Part shown: positions 14,825-22,327 of the stretch, piece by piece
How positions within the stretch are numbered: position 1 is the first letter of the stretch
How the letters are laid out: every line of letters begins with the position of its first letter
Source of the DNA: Halogeometricum pallidum JCM 14848
GTDB lineage: Archaea; Halobacteriota; Halobacteria; Halobacteriales; Haloferacaceae
Direction of reading: 5' to 3'
Assembly (NCBI RefSeq): GCF_000337095.1
Contig: NZ_AOIV01000043.1
Span: forward strand, 9,360-43,475
Length of the DNA stretch: 34,116 nucleotides
Notes under the pieces: model-generated
Told to the model about the DNA's origin: nothing
The model's database searches: none
The model's input: the letters and a program-made list of their open reading frames with translations, nothing else
Translations under genes and position numbers: made by a program

Positions 14825-16781
14825 CGGTGAACTCCGGGTCGCGCTTCTCGCGGAACGCGGCGGTCCCCTCGCGCAGGTCGTCGGTGCTGAAGAGGAGGCC
14901 GAAGCCCTGACTCTCCATCGCGAGGGCCGCGTCGAGGCTCGCGTCGGCGCCCTCGTTCATCACCTTCTTCGCGACTTCGAGCGCGAGGGGCGGGCCGTGC
15001 AACAGGTCGTCGACGAACTCCCTGACCACCTCATCGAACTCCTCGGCCGGGACGGCGCGGTTTATCAGCCCCCACTCCTCGGCGCGTTCGGCGCCGATGC
15101 GGTTCCCACGGAACACGAGCTCCTTCGCTCGCGTCTCGCCGAGCATCCGAAGCAGTTTCTGCGTGCCGCCGCCGCCGGGGATGAGCCCGAGATTTATCTC
15201 GGGAGAGCCGAACTCGGAGTCCTCGGTGGCGACTCTGAGGTCGCAGGCGAGGGCGAGTTCGAGACCGCCGCCGAGGCAGTAACCCTCGATTTTCGCGAGC
15301 GTCGGCCGCGGGAACTCCTCGACCGTCTCGAAGGCGGGCGTCACGTCCATCGCGTCGGTCGGCGAACGGTCGGCGAAGCCCCCGATGTCGGCGCCGGCGG
15401 AGAACGCCCGGTCGCCCGCGCCCTCGAACGTGACGCACCGAACCGCCTCGGCGTCCACCGACGAGAGTAGGTCGTCTATCTCTCCGAGGAGGTCCGTCGA
15501 GAGGGCGTTCATGCGCTCCGGGCGGTCCAACTCGACTTCGAGCAGTCCCTCCTCGGAGAGGTCGTAGTTCAGAAGCCGGTAGTCGCCGGGGCCGTCGCCG
15601 TCGGAGTCGTACTCGTAGAACCCCTCGCCCGCTTCGCGCCCCGTTCTCCCCGACTCGACGAGTTCGACGAGGTGGTCGTCGGGGGGGAACCGCTCCTCGT
15701 CCGTCTCCCCGTGGAGGGTTTCCAGTTTCTCCAGAATCGCGTCGAGTCCGATGTCGTCCGCGCGGCGGCAGATGCCCTCGGGGAAGCCGAGTCCGAGGCG
15801 GACGCCGGTGTCGACCGCTTCGGGCGTCGCCACGCCGTCGCCGACGAGTCGCGCCGCCTCGTTGGCCATCCGCGCCTCGACGCGCAGGGTGTCGAACTCG
15901 CCGGAGTCGTCGCTCGCCCCGTAGTTCGCTCCCTCGCCCGACTCGTAGTCGTAGTAGCCCGCTCCGGTCTTCCGGCCGAGTTCGTCGCTCTCGACTTTTT
16001 CGGCCATCACCGGCGGAATCGGTCGCCCCGCCTCCTCGCGGACGTGATAGCCCACGTCGATGCCGGTGAGATCGGAGAGTTCGAACGGCCCCATCGGGTA
16101 GCCGCGCCGGTGGACCATCGCGGCGTCGGCCTCCCGAACCGTCGCCTCGCCCCCGGAAACCATCCACGCGGGTTCGGCGATGTAGGGCCCGAGCACGGTG
16201 TTGACGACGAACCCGGAGACGTCCTTTCGGACGTAGATGGGCGTCTTGCCGAGCGACTCGACGAACTCGTAGGCCGCCTCGGCCGTCTCGTCGCTCGTCT
16301 CCGTGCCGTAGATGACCTCGACCAGCGCCATCTTCACCGGCGGGTTGAAAAAGTGCATCCCAACGACGGACTCGGGGCGCGAGGTGGCCGAGGCTATCTC
16401 CGTGATGGAGAGGCTGGACGTGTTCGACGCCAGGATGGCGTCGTCCGGGGCGTGTTCGTCCAGTTCGCCGAATATCTCCTTCTTGAGGTCCATCCGCTCG
16501 GGCGCCGCCTCGATGACCAAATCGGCGTCCGCGACGGCCGACTCCAGTTCGACCGCGGTGTCGATGCGCGAGAGGACCTCCTCAACGGATTCGTCCAGTC
16601 TGTCCTTCTCGGCCAGTTTCTCTAGACTCCACTCGATGCTCTCGTACCCCTCCGAGACGAGGTCCGACTCCACGTCGCGCATCACCACGTCGTACCCGGC
16701 GATGGCGACGACTTCCGCGATGCCGTGACCCATGTTGCCCGCGCCGAGAACGGTCACCCGTCGTACGTCAGCGTCCGTCAT
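14817..16781 (-). CDS. Bifunctional 3-hydroxyacyl-CoA dehydrogenase / enoyl-CoA hydratase
   Basis: This 654-residue fusion has the dehydrogenase first and the crotonase last, the reverse of bacterial FadB/FadJ. Residues 1-290 hold the NAD-binding LGAGNMGHGI (12-21) and catalytic HFFNPP (His143). About 295-390 is the second dehydrogenase helical domain. About 400-654 is the hydratase, with oxyanion segment AFSAGADI and both catalytic Glu sites, in CLGGGLELALACD and PEINLGLIPGGGGTQ. It should hydrate trans-2-enoyl-CoA and oxidise the (S)-3-hydroxyacyl-CoA in fatty acid beta-oxidation in the cytoplasm. A TATA-like box lies about 27-32 nt upstream. No thiolase or acyl-CoA dehydrogenase gene is in the window. 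Confidence 0.93.
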   Translation of the reverse strand: MTDADVRRVTVLGAGNMGHGIAEVVAIAGYDVVMRDVESDLVSEGYESIEWSLEKLAEKDRLDESVEEVLSRIDTAVELESAVADADLVIEAAPERMDLKKEIFGELDEHAPDDAILASNTSSLSITEIASATSRPESVVGMHFFNPPVKMALVEVIYGTETSDETAEAAYEFVESLGKTPIYVRKDVSGFVVNTVLGPYIAEPAWMVSGGEATVREADAAMVHRRGYPMGPFELSDLTGIDVGYHVREEAGRPIPPVMAEKVESDELGRKTGAGYYDYESGEGANYGASDDSGEFDTLRVEARMANEAARLVGDGVATPEAVDTGVRLGLGFPEGICRRADDIGLDAILEKLETLHGETDEERFPPDDHLVELVESGRTGREAGEGFYEYDSDGDGPGDYRLLNYDLSEEGLLEVELDRPERMNALSTDLLGEIDDLLSSVDAEAVRCVTFEGAGDRAFSAGADIGGFADRSPTDAMDVTPAFETVEEFPRPTLAKIEGYCLGGGLELALACDLRVATEDSEFGSPEINLGLIPGGGGTQKLLRMLGETRAKELVFRGNRIGAERAEEWGLINRAVPAEEFDEVVREFVDDLLHGPPLALEVAKKVMNEGADASLDAALAMESQGFGLLFSTDDLREGTAAFREKRDPEFTGE

Positions 16782-16807
16782 ACGGTGGCCGGTTCCGCCG
16801 CCGGCGG

Positions 16808-16813
16808 CTTAAC
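16808..16813 (-). promoter_or_regulatory. TATA-like box of the beta-oxidation operon
   Basis: GTTAAG on the minus strand lies 27-32 nt before the ATG at 16781. An unusually AT-rich stretch (16819-16840) sits just upstream and could be a regulator-binding region. Confidence 0.5.
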
Positions 16814-16915
16814 TCCACCGAGGATAATTAACAATGTAAATCCAGTCGACCGATAACAGAACAGCGTTCGAGGCAATATCTGTCCGTCGTCGGGTGGTAA
16901 CGTCCCCTCGGGGAG

Positions 16916-16929
16916 CGGGATGCATCCCG
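16916..16929. promoter_or_regulatory. Perfect 14-bp palindrome upstream of the beta-oxidation operon
   Basis: CGGGATGCATCCCG is a perfect palindrome in the 214-bp gap between the HtrA-type gene end and the operon start, about 135 bp from the latter. It could be an operator or part of the protease gene's 3' structure; position alone does not decide. Confidence 0.3.
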
Positions 16930-16995
16930 GTGGGCGAGAGGGGGTCGTTCGACCGGCGGAGTGGAGCGAGGTAATCGTCGACGACCGAGGGCCGA

Positions 16996-18081
16996 CTATC
17001 GAACCGGGATGTCGACGCCGCCGCGTCCGTCGCCTCCGTCGCGTTCGCCGCGGCGGCGTTTGCGGCGCCGACCGCGACGTTGCTTGCTCTCGACGGGCGG
17101 GCGTTCGTCGAGGACGACGGTGAGCGTCTCGGGCGACCCCTCGCGTATCACCTCGATGTCGACGGGTTCGTCGGGGCGCGTCTCCGTGATGAGATAGCGC
17201 ATCAGTTCCTCGTGCGAGCGGACCTCTCCGTCGCCGATGCCCACGACCACGTCGCCGCCGATGGGGACGCGTTGCCCGCGGACGGTGCGCCTGTCGCGGC
17301 ACCCGCGGAGGGCGTCGCCGTCGCGCGGTCCCTCCGTCACCTCCACGACGAGGACGCCGCGCGGGTCGTCCAGACCGTTCGCCTCGGCGACGGCGGGGGT
17401 CACGTCGAGCATCCGCGCCCGGAGGTACGAGTGCGGGTAGCGCCCGGCGGAGACGAGACTGGGGACGATGCGGTTCACGATGGTCGGCGAGACGGCGAAG
17501 CCGATGTTGTCGCCCTGCTTCGCGCGGTTGACGCCGACCACCTCGTATCGCTGGGAGGGCGCCCCGTCGTCGTCCGCCTCGTCCCCGTCGACGTACACCG
17601 CCACGAGGGGGCCGCCGGAGTTCCCCGGGTTGATGGGCGCGTCGGTCTGCACCACGTCCGGGATGGAGAACCCGCCGGAGGTGGGCATCGACCGGTTCGC
17701 GCCGGAGACGATGCCGGCGGTGATGGAGCCGTCGAGTCCGAGGGGGTTGCCGAGGGCGGCGACGGGGCGACCCGGCAGGGGGTTCTCGGGAGCGACGGGC
17801 AGCGGTGTCGCCGATTCGGGAAGTCCATCGACGGCGACGACGGCTAAGTCCGTGTAAGCGTCCGTGCCGACGACTTCGCCGACGGCCCACGACCCGTCGG
17901 CGAAGCGGAGTTCTACCTCCTCGACGTTCCCGACGACGTGTTCGTTCGTCACGACGTGGCGGTCGTCGTAGACGAACCCCGACCCGGCGCCGACGCCGGG
18001 GGCGCGGCGCCCGACGTACAGGGAGACGACGGACGGAATCACGTCGCGGTACAACTGCTCGAAGTCTTCGTCTGCGTGCAT
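16996..18081 (-). CDS. HtrA/DegP-type serine protease with PDZ domain, no signal peptide
   Basis: This 361-residue trypsin-fold S1C protease has an intact triad: His48 in TNEHVV, Asp78 in YTDLAVV and Ser155 in NPGNSGGP. It also has GSGFVYDDRHVVTN and the activation-loop region around GLDGSITAGIVSG. A PDZ domain follows at about 218-325. No signal peptide or membrane helix is visible, as the N-terminus is MHADEDFEQLYRD. It is therefore predicted to be cytoplasmic, unlike most HtrA proteins. The last 30 residues include an unusual Arg/Lys cluster (RRGRRRKRRRGER) in an otherwise acidic protein. Likely role: protein quality control. It is divergent from the KDPG aldolase gene. Confidence 0.88.
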   Translation of the reverse strand: MHADEDFEQLYRDVIPSVVSLYVGRRAPGVGAGSGFVYDDRHVVTNEHVVGNVEEVELRFADGSWAVGEVVGTDAYTDLAVVAVDGLPESATPLPVAPENPLPGRPVAALGNPLGLDGSITAGIVSGANRSMPTSGGFSIPDVVQTDAPINPGNSGGPLVAVYVDGDEADDDGAPSQRYEVVGVNRAKQGDNIGFAVSPTIVNRIVPSLVSAGRYPHSYLRARMLDVTPAVAEANGLDDPRGVLVVEVTEGPRDGDALRGCRDRRTVRGQRVPIGGDVVVGIGDGEVRSHEELMRYLITETRPDEPVDIEVIREGSPETLTVVLDERPPVESKQRRGRRRKRRRGERDGGDGRGGVDIPVR

Positions 18082-18129
18082 GGTGCGCGGCCCGAGGGGT
18101 CGCTAACCCGAGGTAAGCGTCGAGCGTAT

Positions 18130-18163
18130 TTGACCGTGCCGCATGGTGTCACGGCACGGACAA
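18130..18163. promoter_or_regulatory. 34-bp near-perfect palindrome between divergent genes
   Basis: TTGACCGTGCCG (18130-18141) and CGGCACGGACAA (18152-18163) are inverted copies matching at 11 of 12 positions around a 10-nt spacer. It lies between the divergent HtrA-type and KDPG-aldolase promoters, about 45 bp upstream of the aldolase TATA-like box. Dimeric regulator binding is the likely role. The sequence does not fit the TACT-N-GAGTA type site known for TrmB-like sugar regulators. Confidence 0.55.
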
Positions 18164-18206
18164 GCCGGGGAGCGGGGACGACACCGCCGTCGACGCCGTC
18201 TCGGGT

Positions 18207-18214
18207 GTTTATTA
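18207..18214 (+). promoter_or_regulatory. TATA-like box of the KDPG aldolase gene
   Basis: GTTTATTA is centred about 30 nt before the ATG at 18241, indicating a leaderless transcript and fixing the start in a longer open frame. Confidence 0.6.
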
Positions 18215-18240
18215 GGCGCCGCGGCGGAGTCGGAGACGAA

Positions 18241-18900
18241 ATGGTCGCGCTCGACTCATCCGAGGACATGAACCGACTGGCCGAGAGCGGCGTCGTCGCG
18301 GTGATGCGCGGCGCCGACGCGGACACTATCATCGACGTGGCGCAGGCGCTCAACGACGGCGGCGTCACGGCCTACGAGATAACGGCGGACCACCCCGACG
18401 CGATGGACCTCATCGCCGAGGTGTCGGCCTCCTTCACGGAGGAGGAGGCCATCGTCGGCGCGGGGACGGTGCTCGACGGCGAGACGGCCCGCGCCGCCAT
18501 CATGAACGGCGCGGAGTTCGTCGTCGGCCCGAACTTCGACCGGGACGTCGTCGAGACCTGTAACAGGTACGGCACCCTCGTCGCGCCGGGCATCCTCACG
18601 CCGACGGAGGCGGTGAACGCCTACGAAGCGGGCGCGGACATGGTGAAAGTGTTCCCGGCGTCGGTGATGGGACCGGACCACCTCTCCAGTCTCAAGGGAC
18701 CGCTACCGCAGATTCCGCTGATGCCGACGGGCGGCATCGACATCGACAACGTCGCCGACTACATCCGGGCCGGCGCCGTCGTCGTCGGCGCGGGCAGCGC
18801 CATCATGGACGGCGACGCCATCTCGGCGGGCGACTTCGACGCCATCACCGAGACGGCCCGCGAGTTCACGCGGGTCATCGAGGACGCGCGCGAGTCGTAA
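18241..18900 (+). CDS. 2-keto-3-deoxy-6-phosphogluconate (KDPG) aldolase
   Basis: This 219-residue class I aldolase is of the bacterial Eda type. The catalytic Glu46 lies in AYEIT and the Schiff-base Lys136 in DMVKVFPAS; GAGTVLD and PTGGI form the phosphate site. It cleaves KDPG (or KDPGal) to pyruvate and glyceraldehyde 3-phosphate in the semi-phosphorylative Entner-Doudoroff pathway that haloarchaea use for sugars. KHG aldolase activity is an alternative within the family. A palindrome and a TATA-like box precede it; the gene converges on the carbonic anhydrase gene with an 18-bp gap. Confidence 0.9.
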   Translation: MVALDSSEDMNRLAESGVVAVMRGADADTIIDVAQALNDGGVTAYEITADHPDAMDLIAEVSASFTEEEAIVGAGTVLDGETARAAIMNGAEFVVGPNFDRDVVETCNRYGTLVAPGILTPTEAVNAYEAGADMVKVFPASVMGPDHLSSLKGPLPQIPLMPTGGIDIDNVADYIRAGAVVVGAGSAIMDGDAISAGDFDAITETAREFTRVIEDARES

Positions 18901-18918
18901 CGAGAGAACGAGGACCGG

Positions 18919-19617
18919 TCAGCGGAGCGAACCCACTCTGTCGCGGTGCGCCTCCGAAACGCGCTCTCGAAGCGCCTCCGAATCGGTCTCGCCGTCCAGC
19001 GAGACGAGGTACGCCGCGCCGTCGTCGTCGCCGTACGCCTTCTGGAAGTCGTAGACGAGGCCGGCGACGGCCACGTCGTCCGGCACCGCGTCGTTCCGGA
19101 CGAGAAACTCCACCTGCGTCTGCACCGCACCCTCCACGAGTCGGTTGACAGCCTCGCCGTCGGGCGTGTCCGCGTCGAAGACGCCGTCCTCGCGGGCCGA
19201 CTTCACGATGGGCTTCAACCTCCCGACGGCCGCTTCGACCGAGGGCGGGAGCGACTTTCCGCCGCCGTCTCCGTCGCCGGTCACGGCCTCGTAGGCGGCG
19301 GTGACGGCCCCGCATCCGGTGTGACCGAGCACCGCGATGAGGTCCACGTCCAGCGCCGACACCGCGTAGCCGACGGCGTCGTTGACGACGAGTTCGCCGT
19401 CCACCTCGGCCCACGCCTGGTTGCCGACGTTGACGCTCGTGAACAGGTCGCCGTCCGCGCGGGCGTCCCAGACGCTCTCGGCGGGGACGCGCGAGTCCGA
19501 ACACGACACCGAGACGACGGGCGGGTCCTGTCCGTCGCGCACGCCTTCGAAGTGGTCGTCCGAGACGCTCGCCACGTGTTCGTCGTTGCCGTCGAGGAGT
19601 CTGTCGAGTGCTTCCAT
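18919..19617 (-). CDS. Beta-class carbonic anhydrase
   Basis: This 232-residue enzyme has the zinc ligands of beta carbonic anhydrases: CSDSR (Cys39, Asp41, Arg43) and GHTGCG (His99, Cys102). Asp41 and Arg43 form the catalytic dyad. It interconverts CO2 and bicarbonate in the cytosol, supplying carboxylases. An acidic Gly/Asp insert (about 115-121) lies after the second ligand pair. The frame is open 98 codons upstream, but similarity and acidic composition begin at 19617. Confidence 0.9.
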   Translation of the reverse strand: MEALDRLLDGNDEHVASVSDDHFEGVRDGQDPPVVSVSCSDSRVPAESVWDARADGDLFTSVNVGNQAWAEVDGELVVNDAVGYAVSALDVDLIAVLGHTGCGAVTAAYEAVTGDGDGGGKSLPPSVEAAVGRLKPIVKSAREDGVFDADTPDGEAVNRLVEGAVQTQVEFLVRNDAVPDDVAVAGLVYDFQKAYGDDDGAAYLVSLDGETDSEALRERVSEAHRDRVGSLR

Positions 19618-19706
19618 ACCTCCGACGAGGGGCGTCGGGGCTATCAATCGGCTGGAACGCGACAGTTCTTTCTCCCGGCACGGAGTCGGCCGTCGAGACG
19701 CCGTTC

Positions 19707-19877
19707 TCAGCGGCTTTTCGATACCAGTACGGAAGCGACCACGGCGCACGCGGCGAATCCGGCGGCCCCGAGAAGGAGCTGTCCGGCGACGAGAACCGCG
19801 TACCCGAACGCTCCGAATCCAACGAGCGCGAACAGGCCCGCCAGGAGGAGTAAGCCGACGAACCGATAGTCTGTCAT
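19707..19877 (-). CDS. 56-residue membrane protein
   Basis: This short gene begins MTDYRFVGLLLL and ends VASVLVSKSR. Almost all of it is two hydrophobic helices (about 6-29 and 31-52) separated by a Gln-containing turn. I do not recognise the family. Support comes from a good TATA-like box (GTTTATCA on the minus strand, 19907-19900) centred 27 nt before the ATG, which is the leaderless spacing of its neighbours. A short basic C-terminus suggests a cytoplasmic end. It is followed 89 bp later by the carbonic anhydrase gene on the same strand. Confidence 0.65.
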   Translation of the reverse strand: MTDYRFVGLLLLAGLFALVGFGAFGYAVLVAGQLLLGAAGFAACAVVASVLVSKSR

Positions 19878-19899
19878 ACGGATTATCTATCAGAATCAG

Positions 19900-19907
19900 T
19901 GATAAAC
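19900..19907 (-). promoter_or_regulatory. TATA-like box of the 56-residue membrane protein gene
   Basis: GTTTATCA on the minus strand is centred about 27 nt before the ATG at 19877. A small inverted repeat, TATCA-N7-TGATA (19888-19904), overlaps it. Confidence 0.5.
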
Positions 19908-19986
19908 CCACTGCTGAGAACTGAGCGACGCTACGCGCGCACCGTGTGGTCCGGACGGTTCGTGCGGGTCCGACTCGCTCCGAGCG

Positions 19987-21672
19987 TTATACCGAGTCGT
20001 CGTCGACGCCACCGCCACCGTCGTCCGCATCGTCGCCCGCCCGAGCGTCCGAATCGTCCCCGTACGTCTCCCCCCAAACGAACGGGTCCGGTTCCTCGTT
20101 TCCGCTCTCGCTCTCCGCCGACTCGTCCTCCGAATCGCGTCCGTCGACCGATTCCGGCGCGTCCCCCTCCTCCTCGACGCCCATCCCGACGCGGCCCCGG
20201 CGGTGCGCCGCGACGGCGACGCGGAGGCGCGACTCCAGTTCCTCGCGGAGTCCGTCGGCGTCTCCGGCGTCGATGTCGACGGCCGCGGCGTCCTGCCCGC
20301 CGATGGAGAGCGACCCCGCCGTGTCGACGACGACGGACGCGAGGCCGAGGCGGCGCTGGAACACCGTTCTCGTGTCGATGACCGTCTGGATGCGGTAGTA
20401 CGGTACCACCTTCGTCTCGCGCTTCAGCACGCCGTTCCGGGTGACGATGTGGTTCTCGCCGAGCCAGTAGCCCCGGTGTTTCCACTTGTAGTGCGCCCCG
20501 ACGGCGGCGACGGGGAGGAGGGCGAGCGGCGCGTACCACGGGAGAACGGGGCCGAAGACGGCGTTCGCGCCGTACAGCGCGGCCGCCGCCGCGCCGATGA
20601 CGATGCAGTAGCGACCGAAGTAGCGCCGCCGCGTCCGCTTCGGCGGCCGGCGGAAGTCGGGCGTCCCGACGGGTTCGATATCCTCGACGAGCCGCTCGAT
20701 TCGCTCCCTCCGGGCGACGGGGACGGCCGCCTCGGATCCGCGCGAGGAGGAGTCGCCCTGTCCGGGCGCGTACCCCGCCGTCTCGACCAACAGCGTCGCG
20801 TAGCCCGTCCAGCGCTTCAGCGGGTTGTCGGCTATCGTCAGCGTCTGCACCTTGTCGAACGGGATGGAGCCGTCGTACCGCTGGAGCAACCCACGCTGGT
20901 ACTGGAGTTCGTCGGCCGAGCGCACGAGGCGGAAGTCGTAGTAGTTCACGACGGCGAGGACGGCACCGGCCACCCACGACGCCAGCATCCCGAGGACGAG
21001 GAGGACGAACACGCCGACGACGACGAGGAGGGGGCCCAACCCCTCCGGGAGGTAGGAGGTGACGAACGTGAGCGACCCCGAGAAGAACACGAACAGAACG
21101 CCCGGCACGCGGAAGTCGAACGAGAGCGCCCCGAGGATGGCGAGTTCGCGCCCGTCGAGCTCGAAGAGCACCCGCGAGTCGGGTTCGCTCAGTTCGCCGT
21201 CGGCGTCCAGCGACTCCCCGCGCTTGAGTCGGCCCAGTTCGCGCTGGAGTCGCTTGGCCTCCTCGAAGGAGACGAATCGGAGGCTGGCCTCCGTCTCGCC
21301 GCCGCCGGCGGTCTCGAAGGAGACGGCGGCGATGCCCACCGCGCGCTGGACCACGTTGCGCGAGATGTCGACGTTCTGAATGCGGCGGAGCGGAATCTCG
21401 CGGTTCCGCCGGGCGAACACGCCCGACTCGATGTCGAGAGTGTCGGCGGCGAGTTCGTAGGCGAACCGCCGGAAGTAGGCGTACTCGTAGGCGACGAAGA
21501 CGATGGCCACGAGGCTGGCCAGTCCGACGAGGACGAGGGGGCCGGCAAGGCCGATGAACGGGAGGCTGAACCCGCCCGTGGCGAGGGTGAACGCGAGGGC
21601 GGCGACGATGCTCCCGCCGCGCTGGAACACCCGATAGGGGACCGACAGCGGGGAGAGGCGTCGGGCTGCCAT
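19987..21672 (-). CDS. Membrane protein with repeated bacterial PH (YdbT-type) domains
   Basis: This 561-residue protein alternates hydrophobic helix pairs (about 22-62, 190-250 and 355-400) with bacterial PH-2 (DUF304) domains. Each PH-2 domain is marked by a R/K-I-Q-N/T-V segment: IPLRRIQNVDISRNVVQR, IPFDKVQTLTIADNPLKR and VPYYRIQTVIDTRTVFQR. The C-terminal 65 residues or so are a highly acidic, low-complexity tail. The pairing with the next-upstream single-domain protein parallels the ydbS-ydbT pair of Bacillus, whose function is not firmly known. The frame runs open a further 115 codons upstream. The start at 21672 is chosen because it overlaps the previous stop as TGATG, giving translational coupling. 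Confidence 0.85.
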   Translation of the reverse strand: MAARRLSPLSVPYRVFQRGGSIVAALAFTLATGGFSLPFIGLAGPLVLVGLASLVAIVFVAYEYAYFRRFAYELAADTLDIESGVFARRNREIPLRRIQNVDISRNVVQRAVGIAAVSFETAGGGETEASLRFVSFEEAKRLQRELGRLKRGESLDADGELSEPDSRVLFELDGRELAILGALSFDFRVPGVLFVFFSGSLTFVTSYLPEGLGPLLVVVGVFVLLVLGMLASWVAGAVLAVVNYYDFRLVRSADELQYQRGLLQRYDGSIPFDKVQTLTIADNPLKRWTGYATLLVETAGYAPGQGDSSSRGSEAAVPVARRERIERLVEDIEPVGTPDFRRPPKRTRRRYFGRYCIVIGAAAAALYGANAVFGPVLPWYAPLALLPVAAVGAHYKWKHRGYWLGENHIVTRNGVLKRETKVVPYYRIQTVIDTRTVFQRRLGLASVVVDTAGSLSIGGQDAAAVDIDAGDADGLREELESRLRVAVAAHRRGRVGMGVEEEGDAPESVDGRDSEDESAESESGNEEPDPFVWGETYGDDSDARAGDDADDGGGGVDDDSV

Positions 21673-22139
21673 CAGACCGCGTCGTCGCCCTCCGAGCGGA
21701 TGGCGAGGCGCTTCAGTCGCTCGCGCAGTTCGTCGGCGTTGTCGGCGGTGAGGCCCGGCACCGCCACGTCCGCACCGCGCGACCCGGCGGTGTAGACGAC
21801 AGTGCTGGCCAGTCCGATGACGCGCTCTATCGGCCCGCGCGAGGAGTCGACGTGCTGGATGCGGACGAACGGGACGACGGTCCGCACGCGCGTGAACACG
21901 CCGCGCTCGAGGTACAGGGAGTCCTCGCGCACCTCGTACCCCCACGAGCGGTAGCGGGCGACGGCCACGAGGGCGCCGAGGAGGAACACGACGGCCGCGG
22001 CCGCGTACGGCGTCCACGAGGGGAGAAACGGCGGCGAGAGGAACGTGACGACGGCGAACAGCACCCCACCGACGACCAGTGCGCTGACGGCCGCGCTGGC
22101 GACCCAGAGCAGTTGCACGCGCGGGTCGAGCCGGTTCAT
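21672..22139 (-). CDS. Single-PH-domain membrane protein (YdbS-type)
   Basis: This 155-residue protein has two N-terminal hydrophobic helices (about 10-33 and 43-62) followed by one bacterial PH-2 domain containing VPFVRIQHVDSSRGPIER. It is co-translated with the larger multi-PH protein through a one-base TGATG overlap, so the two probably form one membrane complex. Its ATG overlaps the stop of an upstream 24-codon open frame as ATGA. Confidence 0.82.
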   Translation of the reverse strand: MNRLDPRVQLLWVASAAVSALVVGGVLFAVVTFLSPPFLPSWTPYAAAAVVFLLGALVAVARYRSWGYEVREDSLYLERGVFTRVRTVVPFVRIQHVDSSRGPIERVIGLASTVVYTAGSRGADVAVPGLTADNADELRERLKRLAIRSEGDDAV

Positions 22140-22210
22140 CGTCGGGGGCGACGGGTGCGGCGGGGGGCGGTGAGCGGAGGCGACGCCGCGGCGGAGGCTG
22201 TCGGACTCAT
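22136..22210 (-). CDS. Possible 24-codon leader peptide before the PH-domain genes
   Basis: An ATG at 22210 opens 24 codons (Ala/Pro/Arg-rich, ending RRPRR) whose TGA overlaps the next gene's ATG as ATGA. The TATA-like GATACATATC at 22234-22243 is centred about 28 nt before this ATG, so a transcript from it would start at or very near this codon and be leaderless. The downstream PH gene itself has no comparable box at the right distance. No sequence similarity is claimed; it may simply be part of a 5' UTR. Confidence 0.4.
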   Translation of the reverse strand: MSPTASAAASPPLTAPRRTRRPRR

Positions 22211-22233
22211 GCTAGGGGACGTTCCGCGCCCGT

Positions 22234-22243
22234 GATACATATC
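22234..22243 (-). promoter_or_regulatory. TATA-like box of the PH-domain operon
   Basis: This AT-rich core, GATATGTATC on the minus strand, is placed for transcription starting near 22210, about 70 nt before the first recognisable gene of the operon. Confidence 0.55.
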
Positions 22244-22327
22244 GGTGGCGAGACGACGGCGCCGTCTCGGCGAGGGACCGGGCGCCGGCGAGAGCGTCCC
22301 CGCGGAGTCGCGAGAGGTTCGGGGAAA

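Noticed and set aside
17938-18240. N-terminal extension of KDPG aldolase
   Set aside because: It would overlap the protease gene and promoter; a TATA-like box lies about 30 nt before 18241, where family similarity starts.
21673-22017. N-terminal extension of the multi-PH-domain protein
   Set aside because: The extension is an Arg-rich out-of-frame reading of the upstream PH gene; TGATG coupling and a hydrophobic N-terminus support 21672.
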